A stretch of DNA of 5,027 bases. Source: Francisellaceae bacterium. Its GTDB lineage: Bacteria; Pseudomonadota; Gammaproteobacteria; Berkiellales; Berkiellaceae. A program made the translations under genes and the position numbers. The stretch is taken from positions 1 through 5,027 of the forward strand of contig JAHFQG010000015.1 in the NCBI GenBank assembly GCA_023266415.1, read 5' to 3'. Below the pieces are notes generated by a model. It saw only the letters and a list, made by a program, of their open reading frames with translations, made no database searches and was not told where the DNA came from. This document shows positions 1 to 5,027 of the stretch, in pieces (position 1 is the first letter of the stretch; every line of letters begins with the position of its first letter).

Positions 1-490
1 AAAATGTTTTTTGCACGTTGCCAGGTAACCATCCATAATATTGTTTGGTTACCTTTTCCAACCACGGAATGGTGGTAGAGGCACTCCACCAAGGTTGTTT
101 GGGCAACAAAGTTAAGTGCGCTAAGAGTATTAAAACGCTGAACAATAAGATACCCCGGAGAATGCCAAATACTCCTCCTAATAAGTGATTTGGGATTTTA
201 AAAGGGGTGGCCGCCACAAAACGGCCCACCCCCCATTTAATCAAGGTACCTATCATCAGTACAGCACCCAGAAGCGTAACCCACGCCAAGAGGCTGCGAA
301 GTTCTTCGCTGGGGATGACATTGGCCCAGTATTGGGTGAGTTGAGGAGCATACACAATGCTCAACCAGATGGCGGCCACCCAAGTGAAGAGCGCTATAAG
401 CTCTTTGGCTAACCCTCGCCAAATACCCAGAATAGCGGATATCCCTATCACGCCCACAATCACCCAGTCCGTTTGAGTAAATAGCAACAT
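1..490 (-). CDS. cvpA: CvpA family membrane protein, 3' end cut by the window edge
   Basis: Translation from the ATG at 488-490 stays open to the left edge, giving 163 residues that begin MLLFTQTDWVIVGVIGIS. CvpA is an inner-membrane protein named for its need in colicin V production; relatives matter for envelope stress and bile tolerance, and its molecular role is unclear. The family pattern is visible: an aspartate before the first membrane segment (about 9-23), the GIWRGLAKELIALFTW turn leading into the second segment (about 31-48), a third at about 66-84, and a fourth opening with GGVFGILRG (105-113) and running to about 126. E. coli CvpA is 162 residues, so only the last few codons should be missing. 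The start is 3 nt after the dedD stop. purF is expected next, outside the window. Confidence 0.93.
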   Translation of the reverse strand, partial: MLLFTQTDWVIVGVIGISAILGIWRGLAKELIALFTWVAAIWLSIVYAPQLTQYWANVIPSEELRSLLAWVTLLGAVLMIGTLIKWGVGRFVAATPFKIPNHLLGGVFGILRGILLFSVLILLAHLTLLPKQPWWSASTTIPWLEKVTKQYYGWLPGNVQKTF

Positions 491-493
491 GAT

Positions 494-1183
494 TTAGTCC
501 CTGGGATCATATTTTACAATAAGTGTTTTAAGTTTAAAGTCTTGTTGCAGCTTAGCGGAAGTTTTTTGAGCCTCTGCACGATTACTGGAAGGACCGACCA
601 TCACACGTTTTAAGACTTTGCCGGCACTGATGTTGTCGGTTACATAGGCGGTATAGCCGGCTTCCCGTAAAGAGGAGGCCAACTTTTTGGCATTGGCGTG
701 GTTTTCGAAGGTGCCTACCTGGATGCTATAGGCCATGAGAGGGCTTGTGACTTCTTTTTTAGAACTGGTTTGCGCGGGCGTCACAGGCGTTATTTTCACC
801 GCAGGGGCTGTGGTGGGTGTTGTTGCGGGGGCTGACTCTACTGAAGGCATAGAAGCAGTGGCGTTGCTGATGGCCGCAGGCAGGGTGATAGGCTGAGGCA
901 TTGTGCCATCGGTGGGCGTCATGGTGGCCGGTGTTGGCAGGGTTGTTGGCTGTGCCCCATTGTCGGTTGGGGGTAAAATGGCGTCGTTGGTCATGTTGGC
1001 AGACAGCCGTTCGGAGGGCAGCAACAGTTCCTCGGATTGAGCCCAAGCGGGCGCTTCTGGGATATGGCGGTCGACCGCGACTTTATCGCTGACTTTTTTG
1101 TCAAACATCATGGGTACAAAAATCACGCCTAAGGCTAACACGATGACGGCTCCGAAAATACGTTCTTTGACTTTCTCTTCCAT
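494..1183 (-). CDS. dedD: DedD-like SPOR-domain inner-membrane protein
   Basis: SPOR domains bind denuded septal peptidoglycan, and DedD is a nonessential cell-division protein placed between folC and cvpA in gammaproteobacteria. The 229-residue product has a short charged N terminus (MEEKVKER), one membrane anchor at about 9-27 (IFGAVIVLALGVIFVPMMF), then FDKK, as in DedD. A long Pro/Thr/Ala-rich periplasmic linker follows (about 55-145), and the C-terminal SPOR domain runs from about 151 to 225, beginning AYSIQVGTFENHANAKKL and including VLKRVMVGP. The predicted topology is N-terminus in the cytoplasm, bulk in the periplasm. The ATG at 1181-1183 is 2 nt after the folC stop and has GGGAG 7 nt upstream. 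The linker is low complexity and likely to vary among relatives. The assignment rests on domain order plus gene context. Confidence 0.92.
   Translation of the reverse strand: MEEKVKERIFGAVIVLALGVIFVPMMFDKKVSDKVAVDRHIPEAPAWAQSEELLLPSERLSANMTNDAILPPTDNGAQPTTLPTPATMTPTDGTMPQPITLPAAISNATASMPSVESAPATTPTTAPAVKITPVTPAQTSSKKEVTSPLMAYSIQVGTFENHANAKKLASSLREAGYTAYVTDNISAGKVLKRVMVGPSSNRAEAQKTSAKLQQDFKLKTLIVKYDPRD
498..502 (-). promoter_or_regulatory. Shine-Dalgarno site of cvpA
   Basis: AGGGA on the minus strand lies 7 nt before the cvpA ATG and within the final codons of dedD, supporting the chosen start and a coupled dedD-cvpA arrangement. Confidence 0.75.
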
Positions 1184-1185
1184 AG

Positions 1186-2355
1186 TTATTCTCCCAACAA
1201 ATTAATCAGTTGTTGCCGGTACTCGGCCACCACATGAAATCCACCAAAGACGACCACTCGACTTCCTGTTTTAGCATACTCTAAAGCAGACGAAAAGGGA
1301 TCTCTCGGACTATCGTAACACAGTATTCCTTCTAATTTCAGTGTCTCTTCTAGAGTTGTGAGAGAAGAGGCTCTGGGGGTATTGGGTATGAACAATATCC
1401 AGTGCTTTAAAATAGGTTTCATGCACCGCACCATACCGCGTAAGTCTTTATCTTGGAGGCTATGCCAGACACCGACGAGGTGTTTTTCGGGCAACAAGGT
1501 AAGTTTGTTTGCTAAGCCATTAACAGCATCGACATTGTGGGCCACGTCTAAAATCCATTCTCCGTTGTAAAAAAAACGCTCAAAGCGACCGGGCCAAATG
1601 TGGGTGGTGGTGATGTGTTCGAGGGTATATCGGGATATTGTGTGGCTGGTGAGCAAGCGATACGCTTCTTCGGCCAAGGCGATGTGGGTAGGTAGGTAGG
1701 GGCCTGGATTTATTGAGGATGCCTGAAAATCCACGGTTTCGCAGCGCACTTGGGCTTTTTTGGCGTGAAGGGCCTTTAAAACGGGCCAAGCCCCCTGCCC
1801 TACTAAGGCGGGTTTGTGGGCACGAGCGATGCCTGCTTTTTCGCGTGCGATATCGGCCAATGTATGGCCCAACCATTCGGTGTGATCGAAGCTGATGGAG
1901 GTAAACAAGGTGATATCTGCATCGATGGCATTCACTGCATCTAATCGACCTCCTAACCCAACCTCTAACACCCAATGTGTACATTGTTGTTCGATAAAAT
2001 AGAGCCAAGCAGTCAGGGTTAGTATTTCAAAATGGGTAACCTTTATCCCGATGGTGTCTGAGATACTTTGAATATGATGTGTTAGGCGATTTAAATCTGT
2101 CTCTGAGATGGGGATGCCATTGACTGCGATGCGTTCTGACAGATGATGCAGATGGGGAGAAGTATAAGTGCCCACCCGATAGCCATTGGCTTGTAAGCAA
2201 TGGCTGAGTATAAAGGTGGTAGAGCCCTTACCATTGGTTCCGGCCACGCTAACAACAGGCACTTGGGGGGATATGTCTAAGGCTTGTTTTAATAGGAGGA
2301 TGCGTTCGAGGGTTAGGTCGATGTGGGTGATGGGGGGGAGGCTGGCCAGTGACAT
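1186..2355 (-). CDS. folC: Bifunctional folylpolyglutamate/dihydrofolate synthase FolC
   Basis: FolC ligates glutamate to dihydropteroate and to reduced folates with ATP, making dihydrofolate and retaining folates in the cell. Visible motifs are the P-loop GTNGKGS (39-45), TYTSPHL (63-69), HFE (108-110), [12 protein letters not shown] (131-142), DHTEWLG (157-163), REKAGI (171-176, containing the usual modified Lys173), WPGRFERF (254-261) and LDVAHN (269-274). At 389 residues it is shorter than E. coli FolC (422). Part of the deficit is at the N terminus, where about 20 residues including the usual WLxYLE stretch are absent. The frame is open far upstream into accD, but that extension is Arg/Pro-rich and unlike FolC, so the ATG at 2353-2355 with AGGA 5 nt upstream is preferred. 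FolC lies 2 nt before dedD, whose Shine-Dalgarno is in its last codons. Confidence 0.95.
   Translation of the reverse strand: MSLASLPPITHIDLTLERILLLKQALDISPQVPVVSVAGTNGKGSTTFILSHCLQANGYRVGTYTSPHLHHLSERIAVNGIPISETDLNRLTHHIQSISDTIGIKVTHFEILTLTAWLYFIEQQCTHWVLEVGLGGRLDAVNAIDADITLFTSISFDHTEWLGHTLADIAREKAGIARAHKPALVGQGAWPVLKALHAKKAQVRCETVDFQASSINPGPYLPTHIALAEEAYRLLTSHTISRYTLEHITTTHIWPGRFERFFYNGEWILDVAHNVDAVNGLANKLTLLPEKHLVGVWHSLQDKDLRGMVRCMKPILKHWILFIPNTPRASSLTTLEETLKLEGILCYDSPRDPFSSALEYAKTGSRVVVFGGFHVVAEYRQQLINLLGE
1191..1195 (-). promoter_or_regulatory. Shine-Dalgarno site of dedD
   Basis: GGGAG lies 7 nt upstream of the dedD ATG and is part of the last codons of folC (CTGTTGGGAGAATAA). The arrangement points to translational coupling of the two genes. 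Confidence 0.8.
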
Positions 2356-3194
2356 AATTTTCCTAATAGGCGGGCGATGGATCCGCGTAAATCTTGTCGT
2401 TGGACGATGACGTCGATGGCTCCTTTTTCGAGTAAAAACTCGCTGCGTTGGAAGCCTTCGGGGAGGGGTTCGCGGAGTGCTTGCTCGATGACGCGGGGGC
2501 CTGCGAATCCGATGAGGGCTTTGGGTTCTGCCATGTGCACATCGCCCAACATAGCCAAGCTGGCGGAGACGCCGCCCATACAGGGGTCGATTAGAACGGA
2601 GATATACGGTAAGCGGGCTTCTGCCAAACGGGCCAATACAGCGCTGGTACGAGCCATTTGCATGAGAGAGATGAGGGATTCTTGCATACGGGCGCCGCCG
2701 CTGGCGGAAAAGCATACGAAGGGGCAGCGATTAGCAATGGCGGTTTCGACGCCTTTGATGAAGCGGTTACCCACCACGGCGCCCATAGAGCCGCCAATGA
2801 AATGAAATTCGAAGGCGGCGGCGATAATGGGGTGATTTTGCAAGCGCCCTTGCATGACCACGAGGGCATCTGTTTCACCGGTGGCTTCTTGTGCAGCAGT
2901 GAGTCTATCTTTGTATTTTTTGGTGTCTTTAAATTTTAATTTATCTTCGCGGATAAATTCAGTGCCGAGTTCAATGCGATAGTCGGGATCTAGGAAAATA
3001 TCCAAGCGACGACGGGCGGGGAGGTATCGGTGGTGGAGGCATTTGGGGCAGACTTCGAGGTTGCGTTCTAATTCAGGGCGGTATAAAACTGCTTGACACT
3101 CGTCGCATTTGACCCAAAGTCCATCGGGGATGGTTTTTTTTGTAGGGGTGTTTGTTCGTATGCCACCCGGGATTAATTTTTCGAACCAACTCAT
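2313..3194 (-). CDS. accD: Acetyl-CoA carboxylase carboxyltransferase subunit beta
   Basis: AccD pairs with AccA to form the carboxyltransferase that moves the carboxyl group from carboxybiotin to acetyl-CoA, giving malonyl-CoA, the first committed step of fatty acid synthesis. The 293-residue product (E. coli 304) has the N-terminal zinc ribbon CDEC ... CPKC with Cys30, 33, 49 and 52. The crotonase-fold domain follows, with [14 protein letters not shown] (125-138), [10 protein letters not shown] (162-171), [16 protein letters not shown] (from 203), and [13 protein letters not shown]. The ATG at 3192-3194 was chosen because MSWFEKL matches the family start; a TTG at 3204-3206 would add four residues (MVNF) and has GAG a few bases upstream, so it cannot be excluded. 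No strong Shine-Dalgarno precedes the ATG. The 3' end overlaps folC by 43 nt, and the tail [10 protein letters not shown] is shorter than in E. coli. Confidence 0.97.
   Translation of the reverse strand: MSWFEKLIPGGIRTNTPTKKTIPDGLWVKCDECQAVLYRPELERNLEVCPKCLHHRYLPARRRLDIFLDPDYRIELGTEFIREDKLKFKDTKKYKDRLTAAQEATGETDALVVMQGRLQNHPIIAAAFEFHFIGGSMGAVVGNRFIKGVETAIANRCPFVCFSASGGARMQESLISLMQMARTSAVLARLAEARLPYISVLIDPCMGGVSASLAMLGDVHMAEPKALIGFAGPRVIEQALREPLPEGFQRSEFLLEKGAIDVIVQRQDLRGSIARLLGKLCHWPASPPSPTST
2361..2364 (-). promoter_or_regulatory. Shine-Dalgarno site of folC
   Basis: AGGA on the minus strand lies 5 nt before the folC ATG at 2353-2355, inside the accD coding sequence. It decides the start in favour of this ATG over the long upstream open frame. 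Confidence 0.7.
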
Positions 3195-3229
3195 AAAGTT
3201 AACCAACTTTCTCGATGTACATATTTTTT

Positions 3230-3235
3230 ATTATA
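3230..3235 (-). promoter_or_regulatory. Possible accD promoter -10 box (TATAAT)
   Basis: On the minus strand the sequence GGTATAATAAAAAATATG contains a perfect TATAAT about 35 nt upstream of the accD ATG. No TTGACA-like hexamer is found at 16-18 nt spacing: that region is the GC-rich arm of the inverted repeat (around 3253-3258 reads TCGCCC). There is no TGn extension either. The promoter is therefore either weak, activator-dependent, or a remnant whose -35 was displaced by the repeat. It could also be a chance match in AT-rich intergenic DNA. Confidence 0.45.
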
Positions 3236-3247
3236 CCGTGTTTTAAA

Positions 3248-3297
3248 TGTAGGGGCGAGGCATGTATACGGTCTGTACAGGCATGCCTCGCCCGAGG
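3248..3297. repeat. GC-rich inverted repeat, long form
   Basis: The left arm GGGCGAGGCATG (3253-3264) is perfectly complementary to CATGCCTCGCCC (3282-3293), with a 17-nt loop that itself contains the small palindrome CTGTACAG (3273-3280). It begins with TGTAG and ends with GAGG, the same borders as the copy at 3405-3433. Compared with that copy it carries 21 extra bases in the centre. It lies immediately upstream of the accD -10 box, so it occupies the place where an accD -35 element would be. Confidence 0.9.
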
Positions 3298-3312
3298 GGC
3301 CTAATCATGGGG

Positions 3313-3402
3313 CTGGACCCCAGCCTACGCTGGGGTGACACTCTGGACCCCAGCCTACGCTGGGGTGACACTCTGGACCCCAGTCTACGCTGGGGTGACA
3401 CT
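3313..3402. repeat. Three tandem 30-bp hairpin units
   Basis: Three directly adjacent units lie at 3313-3342, 3343-3372 and 3373-3402. Units 1 and 2 are identical; unit 3 differs by one C-to-T change at 3384. Each unit contains ACCCCAGC-CTAC-GCTGGGGT, an 8-bp stem with a 4-nt loop, followed by GACACT. The change in unit 3 turns one C:G pair into a T:G mismatch that could still pair as U:G in plus-strand RNA. Because the unit is 30 bp, it is read in a constant frame and is open on both strands, giving LDPSLRWGDT on plus and VSPQRRLGSR on minus. No spacers separate the units, so it is not a CRISPR array. There is no U tract after the stems, so they are not canonical intrinsic terminators. Confidence 0.95.
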
Positions 3403-4195
3403 ATTGTAGGGGCGAGGCGTGCCTCGCCCGAGGCAGGCCAAACGTTTCTGGGTACTCTACCCCTGTCAGATACAATCCATTGGGGGGTGCGGTGGGGCCT
3501 GCGGCGGTACGATTTTTGGCATCCAGCACGCTTTTTGCCCATTCTGGGGGGTATTTTCCGCGACCAACCAGCAATAAGGTGCCTAACATATTACGAATCA
3601 TGTGGTGTAAAAAGGCGTTGGCGGTGATGGAAAAGAGGATTTTTTGAGTTTTTGGGAGGGTAGTTTCTTGAAAAGAGAGGGCTTGCACGGTTCGGATGGG
3701 GGTTTTTGCCTGGCAATATTGGGCGCGAAAGCTGGTAAAGTCGTGTTCACCCAGCCAATATTGGGCAGCTTGTTCCATGGCAGCCACTTGGAGGGGGTAT
3801 ATTTCCCAGGTAACGAGGGGGCGCATGATGGCTGGGGGAACGGGTTGGGAGAGGATAATATAGTGGTAGGTACGAGATTGGGCGCTAAAGCGGGCGTGGA
3901 AGGATTCTGGCACAATTTTGGCCCAAGAGACACGAATGGTGGGGGGGAGTTGTGAGTTTGTGCCGAGCACCCAACTGCGCTCGGTGCGAAAAGCTTGGGT
4001 ATCGAAATGAATGATTTGGTGGGTAGCGTGCACCCCTGCGTCGGTACGACCGGCACAAACGAGGTGAATAGGTTCATTGGCCACAAAGGAGAGGGCCGCT
4101 TCCAGGTGAGCTTGGATGGTATTGGGTTGGTGGGTTTGTTTTTGAAAGCCGTGGAATTGGGTGCCTTGATATTCTAGGCATAGGGCATATCGCAT
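3401..4195 (-). CDS. truA: tRNA pseudouridine(38-40) synthase TruA
   Basis: TruA converts uridines 38, 39 and 40 of the tRNA anticodon stem-loop to pseudouridine in the cytoplasm. The 264-residue product starts with the typical MRYALCLEYQGTQFHGFQ. It holds the catalytic motif AGRTDAGVHA with the nucleophile Asp52, the SRTY motif with Tyr110, the ANAFLHHMIRNMLG motif at 192-205, and the family's closing GLYLTGVEYPETFGLP at 240-255. Length is close to the E. coli protein (270). The ATG at 4193-4195 lies 2 nt after the upstream stop, with no clear Shine-Dalgarno sequence, so translation may depend on coupling to the upstream gene. The last nine residues (256-264) and the TAG stop are encoded by the repeat island at 3248-3433, meaning the original 3' end has been replaced or extended by repeats. 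The catalytic core is intact and the protein should be functional. Confidence 0.97.
   Translation of the reverse strand: MRYALCLEYQGTQFHGFQKQTHQPNTIQAHLEAALSFVANEPIHLVCAGRTDAGVHATHQIIHFDTQAFRTERSWVLGTNSQLPPTIRVSWAKIVPESFHARFSAQSRTYHYIILSQPVPPAIMRPLVTWEIYPLQVAAMEQAAQYWLGEHDFTSFRAQYCQAKTPIRTVQALSFQETTLPKTQKILFSITANAFLHHMIRNMLGTLLLVGRGKYPPEWAKSVLDAKNRTAAGPTAPPNGLYLTGVEYPETFGLPRARHASPLQ
3405..3433. repeat. GC-rich inverted repeat, short form, inside the truA 3' end
   Basis: The arms GGGCGAGGC (3410-3418) and GCCTCGCCC (3421-3429) are perfect, with a 2-nt centre. The borders match the long copy at 3248-3297. The element is read through by truA and encodes its tail residues R-A-R-H-A-S-P-L; the truA stop codon lies just beyond it, at the junction with the tandem units. 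Confidence 0.9.
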
Positions 4196-4197
4196 GG

Positions 4198-5027
4198 TTA
4201 AGTAGGGGCCTGCTGCTGTTGTTGTAAAATGAATATTTGCTCTGCGTGGGTAGTTATTTGATCTTGAGTCACGCCAGCTAAGTTAGCCAAAGCAATATGA
4301 TATCCGTTGGTACTGCCATCTGCGGCATGGTTAGCGATGATATTTCCATTAGCGACACCCGTATTAATGAGGTCTTTCACGTGTGCGTCGGTCATATTAA
4401 TATCGGACAGCTTGAGATCTATCCCCACTTGCACAGCATGTGTGCCAGCATCGGAGCTTCGATCAACCTGAAAAATACCAGAAATATCTTTGTAACTGAT
4501 GAGATCGATGGATCGATGGTCGGCGGACACACCTAAGTCATCTAACAAACCAGATATATTGATATGGCTTTGATTGCTGGTATCCACTTGTTTGGCCGTA
4601 TTCATGCCGTAGTTAAAATAATAAATTGTATCGATGGATTGTCCCTGTTGGAGATCAGCGGTTGTACCTTCATGGATGACACTTTTGGCGGTATAAACCA
4701 ATGTATCAGAACCTGAAGCGATGTTATGGGGGGCAGGATTGTTATAGACACCGGAGTTCTCCACATCGGTGTAGACAAAATTGTAAGTCATATTGTCGGC
4801 GGTAATCATAGGGCTATTTTTAATATCAGTATGGGTTGTTGCCCACTTGTCTGCCTCAGTTTTTCCGTAAAGATTGACCATCACATCATATTGAGTTAGT
4901 GCATATGATGAGGTATCAAAGACAGGATGCGCACTTAGGTTTGCTATAATGCTCAGATCCCCAGTTGTTGCTTTAGATAACTTACTTAAAGCATCATCAT
5001 ACGGCACTGAACCATCCGCCCCAGATA
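4198..5027 (-). CDS. C-terminal part of a large, probably secreted or surface protein (unrecognised), 5' end outside window
   Basis: The reading frame is open from the right edge of the window to a TAA at 4198-4200, giving about 275 residues of the C-terminal end; the start lies beyond the window, and the GTG at 5005-5007 is only an internal codon. The sequence is rich in Asn, Asp, Thr, Ser and Ile, has no cysteine and no obvious membrane segment, and ends in a run of five Gln followed by APT. A stretch with the pattern DTLVY ... IDTIYYFNYG ... INISGLLDDLG resembles, in spacing and character, the D-x-F-V ... D-x-I-x-x-F ... D-L-S-x-L-L end region of type I secreted RTX/LapA-like adhesins. No glycine-rich calcium-binding nonapeptides are seen here, so this is inference only. 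It is not FimV or Usg, which often sit upstream of truA in relatives. Its stop lies 2 nt before truA, suggesting cotranscription. The coding existence is well supported; the function is not. Confidence 0.75.
   Translation of the reverse strand, partial: SGADGSVPYDDALSKLSKATTGDLSIIANLSAHPVFDTSSYALTQYDVMVNLYGKTEADKWATTHTDIKNSPMITADNMTYNFVYTDVENSGVYNNPAPHNIASGSDTLVYTAKSVIHEGTTADLQQGQSIDTIYYFNYGMNTAKQVDTSNQSHINISGLLDDLGVSADHRSIDLISYKDISGIFQVDRSSDAGTHAVQVGIDLKLSDINMTDAHVKDLINTGVANGNIIANHAADGSTNGYHIALANLAGVTQDQITTHAEQIFILQQQQQAPT

Larger units (their letters stand above)
3248..3433. repeat. Composite palindromic repeat island between truA and accD
   Basis: The island has an ordered structure: a GC-rich inverted repeat (3248-3297), a 15-nt linker, three tandem 30-bp units (3313-3402), and a second, shorter inverted repeat (3405-3433). 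The two outer inverted repeats are in the same orientation and share TGTAGGGGCGAGGC on the left and GCCTCGCCCGAGG on the right. Every component can fold into a hairpin. It fills nearly all of the truA-accD interval and extends into the truA coding sequence. Such elements belong by appearance to the dispersed REP-like/dRS3-like palindromic repeats of bacterial chromosomes, some of which are moved by REP-associated (Y1) transposases; the family assignment is inference and no transposase is present here. Confidence 0.9.

Noticed and set aside
185..422. Short open frames on both strands opposite or out of frame with cvpA
   Set aside because: They are shadows: the cvpA frame is open across the whole stretch and encodes a clear four-segment CvpA protein.
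2356..2715. An upstream extension of the folC reading frame of 120 residues
   Set aside because: It lies wholly inside accD in another frame, is Arg/His/Pro-rich and unlike FolC, whereas the ATG at 2353-2355 has a good ribosome binding site and FolC-like sequence follows at once.
3201..3224. A seven-codon open frame (MYIEKVG) just before accD, considered as a leader peptide
   Set aside because: It has no Shine-Dalgarno, no run of regulatory codons and no stem pair typical of attenuation; likely chance.
3313..3402. Possible CRISPR array
   Set aside because: The three repeats are directly adjacent with no spacers, and no cas gene is present.
3248..3402. Rho-independent terminator after truA
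   Set aside because: The hairpins are strong, but none is followed by a T-rich tract on either strand, so intrinsic termination is not supported; attenuation remains possible.
3262..3627. Plus-strand open frame of 121 codons containing three LDPSLRWGDT repeats
   Set aside because: It is produced by the tandem repeat plus the antisense of truA; no ribosome binding site or known family, and truA is clearly the real gene.
4501..4518. Tandem GATCGATG GATCGATG with several other GATC sites nearby
   Set aside because: It is only two copies of 8 bp within coding sequence (HRSID), and a GATC cluster of this size is expected by chance.

Overview
The window reads as a piece of a gammaproteobacterial chromosome. 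All genes lie on the minus strand, so the locus is read from right to left. The order truA - accD - folC - dedD (SPOR) - cvpA is the conserved gammaproteobacterial block that normally continues into purF, which would lie just off the left edge. The AccD, TruA and FolC sequences carry all the family motifs checked and look intact. No species assignment is possible by eye. Palindromic repeats invading gene ends, together with a low-complexity secreted-type protein upstream, would fit a host-associated gammaproteobacterium of the Legionellales/Coxiellales kind, but that is a guess.

Layout in transcription order. (1) 5027-4198: the C-terminal part of a long protein that enters from the right edge, Asn/Asp/Thr/Ser-rich with a poly-Gln tail; it resembles the end of a secreted adhesin-type protein, with weak support. 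(2) 4195-3401: truA, tRNA pseudouridine synthase, starting 2 nt after the previous stop. (3) 3433-3248: a composite palindromic repeat island, made of two GC-rich inverted repeats flanking three perfect-length 30-bp tandem hairpin units; it supplies the last residues and the stop codon of truA. (4) 3235-3230: a TATAAT box just upstream of accD. (5) 3194-2313: accD, carboxyltransferase beta subunit of acetyl-CoA carboxylase. (6) 2355-1186: folC, overlapping the accD end by 43 nt. (7) 1183-494: a dedD-like SPOR-domain inner-membrane protein. (8) 490-1: cvpA, complete at its N terminus and nearly complete at the left edge.

The genes from accD to cvpA are packed with overlaps or gaps of 2-3 nt, and the dedD and cvpA Shine-Dalgarno sequences lie inside or at the end of the preceding gene, so they very probably form one operon. 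They serve fatty acid synthesis (accD), folate metabolism (folC), cell envelope/division (dedD) and a small membrane protein usually paired with purine synthesis (cvpA-purF). The grouping is conserved but not a single pathway.

Most of the window is housekeeping. The unusual parts are the repeat island that has been built into the truA 3' end and the accD upstream region, and the unrecognised secreted-type protein occupying the position where relatives often carry fimV or usg. I see no tRNA, rRNA, CRISPR array or transposase gene.
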